This document shows, one piece after another, positions 6,737 through 13,116 of a DNA stretch of 13,144 nucleotides. Every line of letters begins with the position of its first letter. Position 1 is the stretch's first letter. Made by a program: the position numbers and the translations under genes. Origin of the DNA: DASZZV01 sp035544835. GTDB lineage: Bacteria; Acidobacteriota; Thermoanaerobaculia; Gp7-AA8. The stretch covers positions 1 through 13,144 of the forward strand of contig DASZZV010000178.1 of the NCBI GenBank assembly GCA_035544835.1, read 5' to 3'. The notes beneath the pieces are model-generated. The model worked only from the letters and a program-made list of their open reading frames with translations. It was not told where the DNA came from and did no database searches.

Positions 6737-7216
6737 CTACTCTTCCGCAAAAACTCCCTGCAGCGTCACGATCACGGTCAGACCGAGCATGACCGCGAAC
6801 ATCAGCAGGACTGACATCGGGAGCGGATTCGATCCCAGCGCCGAAGAGGATACGAACCGCTCGAAGCTGAAGTGCTGCAGACCCTCGTATACGGTTTTCC
6901 ACTTCCACGACAGCAGCACCGACCACAGGACGGCGACGATCCCGAGGGGCAGGTATTGAACCACCAGCAGGCGACGAGTCAACCGCGCACCCGACTCCTG
7001 ATTCTGGAGCAACTGCGCCTTGAGCCAGAGAAGAGATGCATCGGGCAGACGGTGAGTCACCAGGGGCTCCACATCGAGCTGACGCATGAAGTCATCGGCA
7101 GCCACGGCGTCGCGGCAGCCCTCACAGTCGGAAAGATGATCGAGCTCAGAAGTCTCCGGCGATGCAGAACGGAGCGCTTTGACGATCTCAGTTTGTCTCG
7201 AGCACTGCTCTTTCAT
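6737..7216 (-). CDS. Zinc-finger type anti-sigma factor with two membrane helices
   Basis: A 159-aa protein. The N-terminal cytoplasmic part holds H27-x3-C31-x2-C34 (HLSDCEGC), the core of the zinc-binding anti-sigma (ZAS) motif. Two hydrophobic segments follow: about 84-103 (LVVQYLPLGIVAVLWSVLL) and 132-153 (PMSVLLMFAVMLGLTVIV). Only a short tail follows the second, so there is no large periplasmic sensor domain. Its ATG overlaps the sigma factor stop as ATGA (7213-7216), which ties the amounts of the two proteins together. By family logic it holds the ECF sigma factor inactive at the membrane until a signal releases it. The signal is not evident; the short loop between the helices suggests sensing at or within the membrane, or by the upstream membrane protein (inference). 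Confidence 0.82.
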   Translation of the reverse strand: MKEQCSRQTEIVKALRSASPETSELDHLSDCEGCRDAVAADDFMRQLDVEPLVTHRLPDASLLWLKAQLLQNQESGARLTRRLLVVQYLPLGIVAVLWSVLLSWKWKTVYEGLQHFSFERFVSSSALGSNPLPMSVLLMFAVMLGLTVIVTLQGVFAEE

Positions 7217-7800
7217 CGTGTCACCTCCGGTGCCAGACCCTTGCTCCGCAGCAGGCCGGCCAGTTTCTGACGAGCGCGATGCAACATCACCTTGACGCTA
7301 CCGTCTTTGACCCCGAGCACCGTCGCGATCTCGCTGTGGCTCGAGCCATCGACGTGAGCCAGCCAGAGTAACGCTCGATCCTCGGCGCGGAGCTGGGAGA
7401 AGACACGCTGCAGATCGTGTCGCATCTCCACCTGGGCGGCTGGACCCACCGTGGCATGATCGGCGTCTCCCAACTCGACCTCGCGCATTGGTTTACGCCA
7501 GCTGTCCCTGACCAGATTCGTAGCGATCTGAAAAAGAAAAGACTTCAACTGTTTCTCGTCATGCGTCGTGAGCGACGACCTCAGAAAACGGTAGTAACTC
7601 TTCTGCAGCATGTCATCGGCGATGCCCCCATCGCCGGTGATGCGAGCGAGGTAGATCCAGAGAGGTCGTGCGGTCTTCCTGTAGAAGCCGTCGAATTCCT
7701 CCTGGTTCAGTCGCGCAGACTGCGCCCCGACTGCCAGGCCGGCTTTTTTATCGCCGACGGCACCCAGGCTGAGGCTTACCTCCATCATGAGCCCAATCAT
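7213..7800 (-). CDS. ECF-type RNA polymerase sigma factor
   Basis: A 195-aa sigma-70 family protein with only regions 2 and 4. Region 2 spans about 33-103 (FYRKTARPLWIYLARI...ADDMLQKSYYRFL...FLFQIATNLVRDSWRK). Region 4 spans about 127-183, with a helix-turn-helix at SHSEIATVLGVKDGSVKVMLHRARQKL that reads the -35 element. The start is taken as ATG 7800, 4 bases after the stop of the upstream membrane protein gene; ATG 7788 and 7785 are alternatives. The frame stays open further up, but that would overlap the membrane protein gene and adds unrelated residues. It is followed by its anti-sigma factor with a 4-nt overlap. The operon promoter upstream of 8257 has ECF-like elements, consistent with autoregulation. 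Confidence 0.9.
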   Translation of the reverse strand: MIGLMMEVSLSLGAVGDKKAGLAVGAQSARLNQEEFDGFYRKTARPLWIYLARITGDGGIADDMLQKSYYRFLRSSLTTHDEKQLKSFLFQIATNLVRDSWRKPMREVELGDADHATVGPAAQVEMRHDLQRVFSQLRAEDRALLWLAHVDGSSHSEIATVLGVKDGSVKVMLHRARQKLAGLLRSKGLAPEVTR

Positions 7801-7804
7801 GAAC

Positions 7805-8257
7805 CTATTGCTGAGAGGCAAGCTCACGATCTGCGGGGGCCATGAGGCCCCACGACCGTGACAGACGCAGCGACACTCCTGCACTCACGAGGAATCCGAG
7901 ACCGATGGCCAGCACCAGCACACCCGGAAAGATAAAACCAGAGGCGACTCCAAACGACAGGATGATGCAGGCGGCTCCGAGAAACGTCAGGATGATACCG
8001 GCCTTGATCGACCCCATGATTCGCCGCGCCGGATGAGCCTCAGCCTCAGTGGTTTTCCCGAGAAACTCGCGCCCCTGCGGAGACTGCAGGAAGGTGACGA
8101 ACTCCTGCGCTGTACCGAACTTATCGATCATCCTGTTCTGCAGGTCGGTAATCGCCTCGATTCTTTTTGCTTTCGTCTTCCCCGCCACCGAGACGATAAA
8201 GGCGATCATGGCGAACATCGACACGCTGATGATGATAGGAATCATTTCCATTGACAT
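7805..8257 (-). CDS. Small three-helix membrane protein leading the sigma operon
   Basis: A 150-aa protein. Helices are predicted at about 5-25 (MIPIIISVSMFAMIAFIVSV), 84-104 and 108-130. The cytoplasmic loop between helix one and two carries RIEAITDLQNRMIDKFGTAQEFVTFLQSPQGREFL. Loops of this form recur, as I recall, in acidobacterial membrane proteins next to ECF sigma genes; the general layout resembles DUF6249 proteins. No enzyme motif is visible. The start is ATG 8257, chosen because GGGAGG lies 5 bases upstream. The longer frame from 8326 would run through the putative promoter. The stop is 4 bases before the sigma ATG, so the three genes form one operon. A role in sensing or in regulating the sigma/anti-sigma pair is inference from position only. 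Confidence 0.75.
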   Translation of the reverse strand: MSMEMIPIIISVSMFAMIAFIVSVAGKTKAKRIEAITDLQNRMIDKFGTAQEFVTFLQSPQGREFLGKTTEAEAHPARRIMGSIKAGIILTFLGAACIILSFGVASGFIFPGVLVLAIGLGFLVSAGVSLRLSRSWGLMAPADRELASQQ

Positions 8258-8262
8258 TGAAA

Positions 8263-8268
8263 CCTCCC
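8263..8268 (-). promoter_or_regulatory. Ribosome binding site of the sigma operon's first gene
   Basis: GGGAGG on the - strand, with a 5-base spacer to ATG 8257. It decides that start over the longer upstream frame. In the leader just upstream, ATGCGCTT occurs twice in the + orientation (8271-8278 and 8280-8287). Confidence 0.65.
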
Positions 8269-8294
8269 GGATGCGCTTCATGCGCTTGTGCCGG

Positions 8295-8324
8295 TAATAC
8301 GTGGCGGACGGGTAAAAGGTTAAC
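8295..8324 (-). promoter_or_regulatory. Candidate ECF-type promoter of the sigma operon
   Basis: Read on the - strand: GTTAACC (8324-8318), 16 bases, then CGTATTA (8301-8295). The AACC...N16...CGTA pattern resembles promoters read by ECF sigma factors such as SigW (TGAAAC-N16-CGTA). It lies about 38 bases upstream of the first start codon of the operon encoding an ECF factor, so self-recognition is the natural reading. Confidence 0.5.
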
Positions 8325-8351
8325 AACAGGCTCGAATTTTGATCATCTCGA

Positions 8352-9044
8352 ATGGGAATGAGGATTCCGAAAGGCTTCAGCGACCGCTTTTACTCGATGA
8401 TCGAGACCCTTTTCGAGGAGATCGATCAGGAATCGATTCGAGAAGAGGTGCGTAAGTTGCGGGAAGCGTATCCGCGGGAGAGCCGGAAGCGGCTGGCCAG
8501 ACGCCTCAGCCGGAAAGCGGCCTTCCGCGTGGCAGCCATTGGAGCGGCCGCCGGCGCCGCCGGAGGAGCCTTCGCCTTGCTGGCCCTCGGGCCCGATATC
8601 TTTGCTCTTGTGCGCGAGCAAAGCCGGCTGATCCTGGCCATCGCCTTTCTCTATGGGCGGGAGCCGCGGCTTCCGGAGCGCTTTCGCGAGGTGCTGGCGG
8701 TCCTGGCCGTCTCTACCGGCGCCACCGCGGCGCGGGAAGGGGCGTCATACCTGCTGGCAAAGGGACTCGAGGAAGAGCTGCCGAAAAAACTCATCCGGAA
8801 GATCGCAGGTAAGTTTGTGGCTCGGAGCCTCCCCGAGATCGCGCCGGTCATCGGCAGTGTCGTCGGTGCGGCCATCAACGCACTCGCGGTGAAAGGCGTC
8901 GAGAAAGCAGCCGTGGCCTACTACAGCCGCGCTTTGATCCAGGATAACGACCGCGCCTCATCCGCGCGAAGACGAATGGCGAGACTCGTCGTGGCGGGGA
9001 AAGAAAGACGAACGAGAACAGGCGAGCCCGCAAAGAAAAGGTGA
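8352..9044 (+). CDS. EcsC-family protein
   Basis: A 230-aa protein. The N-terminal half is charged and helical (FEEIDQESIREEVRKLRE). It is followed by a glycine/alanine-rich hydrophobic segment at about 60-80 (VAAIGAAAGAAGGAFALLAL), then GPDIFALVREQSRLILAIAFLYG (80-102), which matches the EcsC family core, where an aspartate follows the Gly-rich helix and a Tyr-Gly pair ends the next. A second glycine-rich helix lies at about 164-182. The tail is strongly basic (RRRMARLVVAGKERR). EcsC was named for a Bacillus ABC-transporter operon; its biochemical role is unknown and membrane association is likely. The start is ATG 8352, with ATG 8358 as alternative. It is divergent from the sigma operon across a 94-bp gap, so shared control is possible. 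Confidence 0.78.
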   Translation: MGMRIPKGFSDRFYSMIETLFEEIDQESIREEVRKLREAYPRESRKRLARRLSRKAAFRVAAIGAAAGAAGGAFALLALGPDIFALVREQSRLILAIAFLYGREPRLPERFREVLAVLAVSTGATAAREGASYLLAKGLEEELPKKLIRKIAGKFVARSLPEIAPVIGSVVGAAINALAVKGVEKAAVAYYSRALIQDNDRASSARRRMARLVVAGKERRTRTGEPAKKR

Positions 9045-9068
9045 AGAGAAAGCCCCTGACGATCTGCC

Positions 9069-9196
9069 TCTTGTGTGGCACAGGCACTCTTGCCTGTGTG
9101 TCGGCCGTCGAGGCCGACTTCCCTGTTGAATTGCAGCAGAAACGCCGCGGCTCGACGCCGCGGCCACACAGGCAAGAGTGCCTGTGCCACACAAGA
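9069..9196 (+). repeat. Cloverleaf-forming palindromic repeat, copy 2
   Basis: A 128-bp second copy of the element at 4895-5022, in the same orientation. Outer arms 9069-9100 and 9165-9196 pair perfectly over 32 bp. Inner hairpins: TCGGCC-GTCGA-GGCCGA (9101-9117), CTGTTG-AATTG-CAGCAG with one G.T pair (9123-9139) and GCCGCGGC-TCGAC-GCCGCGGC, fully paired (9144-9164). Loops one and three are again complementary. Relative to copy 1 the third hairpin changes a G.T pair to G-C, so pairing is kept. It lies between convergent genes (EcsC and phosphoesterase), where it could also stop or stabilise transcripts. No clear target-site duplication flanks it. Confidence 0.93.
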
Positions 9197-9229
9197 ACCT
9201 CATTTGCCTTCGAGCGGACCGAGCAGGCG

Positions 9230-10135
9230 CTACCTCCACACTTTCGTGATCGGCCTCGCGGCGGCAGCCGCATCGTGCTGGCCCAGCGTGCCGAGCCCGA
9301 AGATCTCTTCGATGGTCCTGAGCAGATCGTAATGATCGTAGACGTCGTCGTACACACCGGGAGTCACGCTGTCTCCGTAAAGGACGGTGTATATCTTGTT
9401 CGGTCCCCTGTTCTCGGCCTCGTCGAAGGTGACGACCAGCAGCGTTCCTTTCATGAACTGTTTGTTCGTCAGGAGCGGCTCGAACTTCGACCGCAGCCAG
9501 CGATCGGCGACCTTCACGCCAGTGTCGTGGCCGTTGTGATCGTTGTTCGGGACATAGAGCACGAAGTTGGCGAGGCCTGCCTGGACATCGCGGTCGAACT
9601 CCTCGCCCGGACGCACGTTTGCACAGGCAGCGCCCTCCTGCACATCCTTGAAGCTGAGAAAGGGCTCGTGCCGCCTGACGTAGTTGCGGATATGGGATCG
9701 GAGGTCGCAGCCTCCCGGATAGTCTTCGGCATACGACTTCCAGGTGAGTCGCTTTTCGGAGAGGAGATCGCCGAGATGCCGGCGATTCAGGGTGCCGATG
9801 CGGTTACCCTGCACGCCGTCGATCGATCCCGAAACCAGCCCGATGTAATTGGGTTGCGAGGGATGCGCGAGAGCGTAGTAGTTCGAGAGGTAGGCGCCGC
9901 TGGAGGCCAGCTTTTTCAGGAACGGCTGCTCGAGAGCAACGCCGCCGTTTTCGTTCTCCAGAATCACGACGACGACCCGGGTCACGGCCGGGCGCCGAAA
10001 CAGACCGCCTGGCTTCTTCTCCAGCGCCGCGGTCGGGCGAGTGGTACAGGCGAGGAGCAGCAGAACCGCAATCGCCGGCGACCATCGGAAAGGCAGTCGC
10101 GGCCGGCGAGATGCGATGTGATCAGGGCTCCACAT
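9230..10135 (-). CDS. Secreted phosphoesterase (PF04185-type acid phosphatase/phospholipase C-like), probable lipoprotein
   Basis: A 301-aa protein starting at ATG 10135. The N-terminus is basic, followed by hydrophobic AIAVLLLLAC. LLAC (27-30) is an acceptable lipobox, so lipid attachment at C30 is likely. The enzyme core shows the family's metal-site landmarks: VVVVILENENGG with E60-N61, a threonine/serine region before HPSQPNY (91-97), VPNNDHNGHDTG with D199 and H203/D204, and TFDEAENRG with D238-E239. Members hydrolyse phosphomonoesters or phospholipid head groups outside the cytoplasm. The same frame stays open upstream to 10318, but that stretch is the four-hairpin repeat, so the extension is rejected. 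The element lies in the putative 5' leader. The substrate is not predictable. Confidence 0.85.
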   Translation of the reverse strand: MWSPDHIASRRPRLPFRWSPAIAVLLLLACTTRPTAALEKKPGGLFRRPAVTRVVVVILENENGGVALEQPFLKKLASSGAYLSNYYALAHPSQPNYIGLVSGSIDGVQGNRIGTLNRRHLGDLLSEKRLTWKSYAEDYPGGCDLRSHIRNYVRRHEPFLSFKDVQEGAACANVRPGEEFDRDVQAGLANFVLYVPNNDHNGHDTGVKVADRWLRSKFEPLLTNKQFMKGTLLVVTFDEAENRGPNKIYTVLYGDSVTPGVYDDVYDHYDLLRTIEEIFGLGTLGQHDAAAAARPITKVWR

Positions 10136-10168
10136 GGTTAGTGACTGCGAGTCTACAGCGTGCGCAGT

Positions 10169-10294
10169 TCGGAGTGGCGACATCCCGTCGCCTGGCTCGG
10201 CGGCGTCCCGCGCCGCCGCCCATCGCTGATCGATTCCACGGGAACGGCGCCGCGGGACGGCGCCGAGACAGGCGGCAAGATGCCGCCACTCCGA
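10169..10294. repeat. Four-hairpin composite palindromic element
   Basis: Outer arms TCGGAGTGGCGACATC (10169-10184) and its near-complement at 10279-10294 pair over 16 bp with one mismatch. Inside or overlapping are four hairpins: GGCGAC-ATCCC-GTCGCC (10176-10192), CGGCGGCG-TCCCG-CGCCGCCG (10198-10218), CGGCGCCG-CGGGA-CGGCGCCG (10245-10265) and GGCGGCA-AGA-TGCCGCC (10271-10287). The loops of hairpins two and three (TCCCG/CGGGA) are exact reverse complements. Hairpins one and four share complementary CATC/GATG. The layout resembles a BIME: two REP-like pairs facing each other. It fills most of the 187-bp gap between two same-strand genes. Confidence 0.85.
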
Positions 10295-10322
10295 TTGGGC
10301 GCGCACTCTTCCGCCCACCAGT

Positions 10323-10640
10323 TCACCAGAAGGTGTGCGTCAGCACGAAGGGATCGACAGATGGGTTGATCGAGACATTCGCGTCGGGGGCTGACGAGTA
10401 TCGCAGCGGCGCGAGGAGGGGCGAGAAGCGGACGCCGAGCGCTTTGGATCGGTAAAGAGTCACACCGCTCTCGAAGCCAGGTCGAGGAACGGCTCTTTCA
10501 TCCGCCTGCTGCACGAAAAACTTGAACAAACCCTGCCGCGTAAAGTCGGGAGCCCGCCGCTCGGCCGACTTCCTCGGCAACTCCTCGGCCGAAGCCACAC
10601 CGGCGACGCAGAAGACGAATACAAGCAGTAGAGCTCTCAT
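10323..10640 (-). CDS. Small exported protein of unknown function
   Basis: A 105-aa protein that I do not recognise. Residues 1-18 form a signal peptide (MRALLLVFVFCVAGVASA) with an ASA cut site. The mature chain is about 87 residues, basic near its start (PRKSAERRAPDF) and rich in aromatic and beta-type residues towards the end (GVTLYRSKALGVRFSPLL...). It finishes in THTFW, a terminal aromatic residue as seen in outer-membrane strands, though the chain is too short for a barrel. The start is ATG 10640, with AAGAGAG close upstream. It lies 32 bp after the alpha/beta hydrolase stop, so it may be the last gene of the amidohydrolase operon. It could also be the truncated end of a larger exported protein. 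Confidence 0.62.
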   Translation of the reverse strand: MRALLLVFVFCVAGVASAEELPRKSAERRAPDFTRQGLFKFFVQQADERAVPRPGFESGVTLYRSKALGVRFSPLLAPLRYSSAPDANVSINPSVDPFVLTHTFW

Positions 10641-10672
10641 GCTCTCTTAGACGAACGACCGGCGGTCGGGTT

Positions 10673-11593
10673 CTATTCTTTCACCCATTCGGCGATTCGC
10701 CGCGCCAGTTCGATCTCCTTTCCGTTGAAGCCGTGGTTGGCCCCGTCCATGATCTCGAGCTCCATGCGATTTCGCTTCGGCGTATACCGCTTCAGAATCT
10801 CCAGACAACCGGGAACGTCGCCGAAAGAGTACTCGTCCTCCGACCCGTAGAGCGCCAGCGTTCGTTTTCGGATGGAACGGTAATGGCGGAAGAGCGGCTT
10901 CCGTGACACTCGGTGGCCGGTCATCACCTCGAGGAAGGGAAAAACGTTGTAGTCCCCGTCGGGATTGATCGTGTCGTACAGAGACCCCCAGGAGATGAAG
11001 AAAGGTGACAGCTTCTCCGGGACAAATCTCTTTCCCTGGCCTGCGGCGATCGCCCTCCGGCATCGCTGCAGCACAGCCTGGAATTGCCGGTCGCCCCATC
11101 GCTCCCGGTAAAGTCCGCTGTCGTCACCCCCGGCAAGCAGCAGGTAGGATCGAACGGAGTTTCGCGGCTTGTAGTGATCGTAGACGCAGATCTTGTTCGC
11201 GCCCGTGGAATGACCGACCAGGTGAATCCGCCGATAGCCGGCGCTCCTGCAGAAGCGGATGGCGCCGTCGATGTCATGCACGCAGTCGCGAATCCTCTCC
11301 CAGGCCATTCCAGCGGCGATCGATCGCCGTTTCCCCCCGCTCATCCTGGTCAACCTCTTGACCATATAGGCCCCGCGGTTGTTGAAGGGGAACCAGGCGA
11401 CACCTCGCCGCGCCAGCTCCGATCCGATCAGGCTCGTCCTTGCCGAGTAGAAGATGGAGCTGTCCCCATTCCCATGCAGGTAGATGACGACATCGTCACT
11501 GCGTCTGGGCGGCTCGAAGAGCAACCCGGCCAGCTTCAAACCGTCCGAGGATGGAAAAAGAACGAGCCGCTGCCGCGGCGTCGATGTGCTCAA
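10673..11593 (-). CDS. Alpha/beta-hydrolase fold protein
   Basis: A 306-aa protein with the full serine-hydrolase triad. S129 is in the nucleophile elbow GHSTG (127-131), D253 is in LALYGSEDEY, and H287 is in MDGANHGF. The oxyanion-hole region is YLHGNGDSS (39-46), an HGNG motif. The spacing and the segments FNNRGAYMV and FCRSAGYRRIHLVGHSTG resemble DUF1749/UPF0613-like hydrolases, whose substrates are mostly unknown. No signal peptide is present, so it is probably cytoplasmic. The start is TTG 11593, which overlaps the amidohydrolase stop as TTGA (11590-11593). This supports coupled translation and explains the rare start. No better in-frame start precedes it. Confidence 0.85.
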   Translation of the reverse strand: MSTSTPRQRLVLFPSSDGLKLAGLLFEPPRRSDDVVIYLHGNGDSSIFYSARTSLIGSELARRGVAWFPFNNRGAYMVKRLTRMSGGKRRSIAAGMAWERIRDCVHDIDGAIRFCRSAGYRRIHLVGHSTGANKICVYDHYKPRNSVRSYLLLAGGDDSGLYRERWGDRQFQAVLQRCRRAIAAGQGKRFVPEKLSPFFISWGSLYDTINPDGDYNVFPFLEVMTGHRVSRKPLFRHYRSIRKRTLALYGSEDEYSFGDVPGCLEILKRYTPKRNRMELEIMDGANHGFNGKEIELARRIAEWVKE

Positions 11594-12888
11594 GGACAGG
11601 TCCCTGCACCTTTGACGATCGCGCCGTCCTTCATGACGAAGCTCACCTTCTCCATGAGCGAGATGTCCTGCAGCGGATTTCCCGGAACGGCGATCAGATC
11701 GGCCTTGTGACCACGCTCGAGGCTACCGATTGAATCGCTCATCTCCAGGAGCTCGGATGCGACCCGGGTCGCTGCCTGCAGTGCGCGCATCGGCGTCATG
11801 CCGTTGTCAGTCATGTACTTGAACTCACGGGCCTCATTGAGATCCCACGAGAAACCACCGACATCGGTACCGAACGCGATCTTCACTCCACGCTTCAAGG
11901 CGCGCTGAAAACTCGCTCGATGAAACTCCGGGATCCTGGCCCAGATCAGGCGACCTTCAGCGGCACGCCCGGGCGCGACATATTCGGTAACCGTCAGCGT
12001 CGGCACGTAATACGTACCCTTCGCGAGCATTCGGTCGATGAGCGCGTCGTTGAGCGCAATCCCGTGCTCGATGGAGTCCACGCCAGCCTCCAGCGCATTC
12101 GAGATCCCCGGCGGAGCCATGGCATGGGCGGCGACGCGGTGCCGAAGGCGATGGGCTTCGTCGACGATCGCTTTCAGCTCCTCGACTGTGAAGGTCGGGA
12201 TGCTCGAGAGGGTCCCATCCTTCTGCAGAAAGTACGAGCGGTCGCAGTAGACCTTGATCCAGTCGGCACCGTTGGCGATCTGTTCGCGTACGGCCTTTCT
12301 TCCCGCCTCAACTCCGTCGACGATCTGAACGCCTTTGGGGAAAGTGATCTCTGGAGAGTAGCCGCTGGGACCGTAGCCGCCGGTGACACTCATCGCCCGC
12401 GTCGACACGACCAGCCGCGGCCCGGGGATGATCCCTTCGTTGATAGCCCGCTTGACGTCGACGTCGGTGTACATCGCCCCCTCCGTCTCCAGATCGCGCA
12501 GTGTAGTGAAGCCGTTCTCCAAAGCGATTTTCACGGCCCGGCTGGCCCGCAGAGCGCGGAAGGGCATGCTCTCCTTGAAGAGCTGTTGGTCGTAATCCTC
12601 GCTGGTGACATCACCCTGCAAAAGGATGTGGGTATGCGTATCGATGAGACCGGGCAGGAGAGTGACATCACCGAGATCGATGACGCGGGCATCGAGTGGA
12701 ATCGGCACCTCGTCCTGTTTACCGACTGCGGTAATGGTGTTCCCCGTAATGACGACGACACCCTTTTGCACGATGACATCCGAGCGTCCATCAATCAGCC
12801 GGGCCGCCTTGAGCGCGATCGGAGGCTGAGCGAAGGCCGCTGCAGCCAGCAAGGTTGCGGTCAAGGCTGCAACTAAGACTCGTCTCAT
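11590..12888 (-). CDS. Exported metal-dependent amidohydrolase (prolidase/imidazolonepropionase-like)
   Basis: A 432-aa protein starting at ATG 12888, with AAGGAG (12900-12895) 6 bases upstream. Residues 1-20 form a signal peptide ending AAAFA-Q, so it acts outside the cytoplasm. The amidohydrolase metal centre is complete: H85 and H87 (DTHTH), K212 (DWIKVY, likely the carboxylated bridging lysine), H255 (AAHAMAP), H275 (SIEHG) and D342 (AFGTDVG). The first and last segments (LKAARLIDGRSD, GHKADLIAVPGNPL) form the usual beta-sandwich. Characterised relatives with this pattern hydrolyse Xaa-Pro or Xaa-Arg dipeptides, so peptide scavenging is plausible but not proven. The frame extends further upstream, but without SD or family match. 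The overlapping hydrolase gene suggests an operon. Confidence 0.9.
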   Translation of the reverse strand: MRRVLVAALTATLLAAAAFAQPPIALKAARLIDGRSDVIVQKGVVVITGNTITAVGKQDEVPIPLDARVIDLGDVTLLPGLIDTHTHILLQGDVTSEDYDQQLFKESMPFRALRASRAVKIALENGFTTLRDLETEGAMYTDVDVKRAINEGIIPGPRLVVSTRAMSVTGGYGPSGYSPEITFPKGVQIVDGVEAGRKAVREQIANGADWIKVYCDRSYFLQKDGTLSSIPTFTVEELKAIVDEAHRLRHRVAAHAMAPPGISNALEAGVDSIEHGIALNDALIDRMLAKGTYYVPTLTVTEYVAPGRAAEGRLIWARIPEFHRASFQRALKRGVKIAFGTDVGGFSWDLNEAREFKYMTDNGMTPMRALQAATRVASELLEMSDSIGSLERGHKADLIAVPGNPLQDISLMEKVSFVMKDGAIVKGAGTCP

Positions 12889-12971
12889 CTGAGGCTCCTT
12901 CCACAGAAAGCGATAGCACGCCATTCTCCGCGATTGGACCCGATGTGTCATCGCGAACCGCGGGTCTGGCG

Positions 12972-13074
12972 CTGTTGTCATCCCGAGCATGGGACAGCGT
13001 GCGCGCTGCCACTGAGAAAAGAAACTGAGTGGGTGTCATCCCGAGCCGCAGCGAGGGATCTGGGCGGGGGCCTT
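12972..13074 (-). repeat. Right-end dispersed repeat cluster, inverted partner of 58-158
   Basis: Read on the - strand it gives the same series as 58-158: the CCCAGATCCCTCGCT plus CTCGGGATGACA submotif (13074-13031), a CTCAG/TTTCTTT stretch, then CTCGGGATGACAACAG (12987-12972, identical over 16 bases to 143-158). The submotif spacing is 43 bases here and 40 at the left end. The rest of 12889-13144 shows no gene and probably holds the amidohydrolase promoter, which I could not pin down. Confidence 0.75.
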
Positions 13075-13116
13075 AGACCCTTGGCAATCGAAAATGTTTG
13101 CGAGCACCACGATGGA

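Noticed and set aside
5027..9068. Shared 10-mer ACGATCTGCC next to both cloverleaf copies (5027-5036 and 9059-9068)
   Set aside because: It lies on the right side of copy 1 and the left side of copy 2 on the same strand, so it is not a shared element end or a target duplication; probably chance.
9041..10141. 366-codon + strand frame opposite the phosphoesterase
   Set aside because: It is the antisense shadow of a gene with clear catalytic motifs, and its N-terminus is translated cloverleaf repeat.
10136..10318. N-terminal extension of the phosphoesterase frame
   Set aside because: It translates the four-hairpin repeat; the signal peptide begins right after ATG 10135.
10655..10667. Small palindrome CGACCGGCGGTCG in the 32-bp gap after the alpha/beta hydrolase
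   Set aside because: Short stem with no U-run on the transcribed strand; too weak to call a terminator.
11920..12876. 318-codon + strand frame opposite the amidohydrolase
   Set aside because: The opposite strand holds a complete metal centre and signal peptide; this frame has no recognisable motif.
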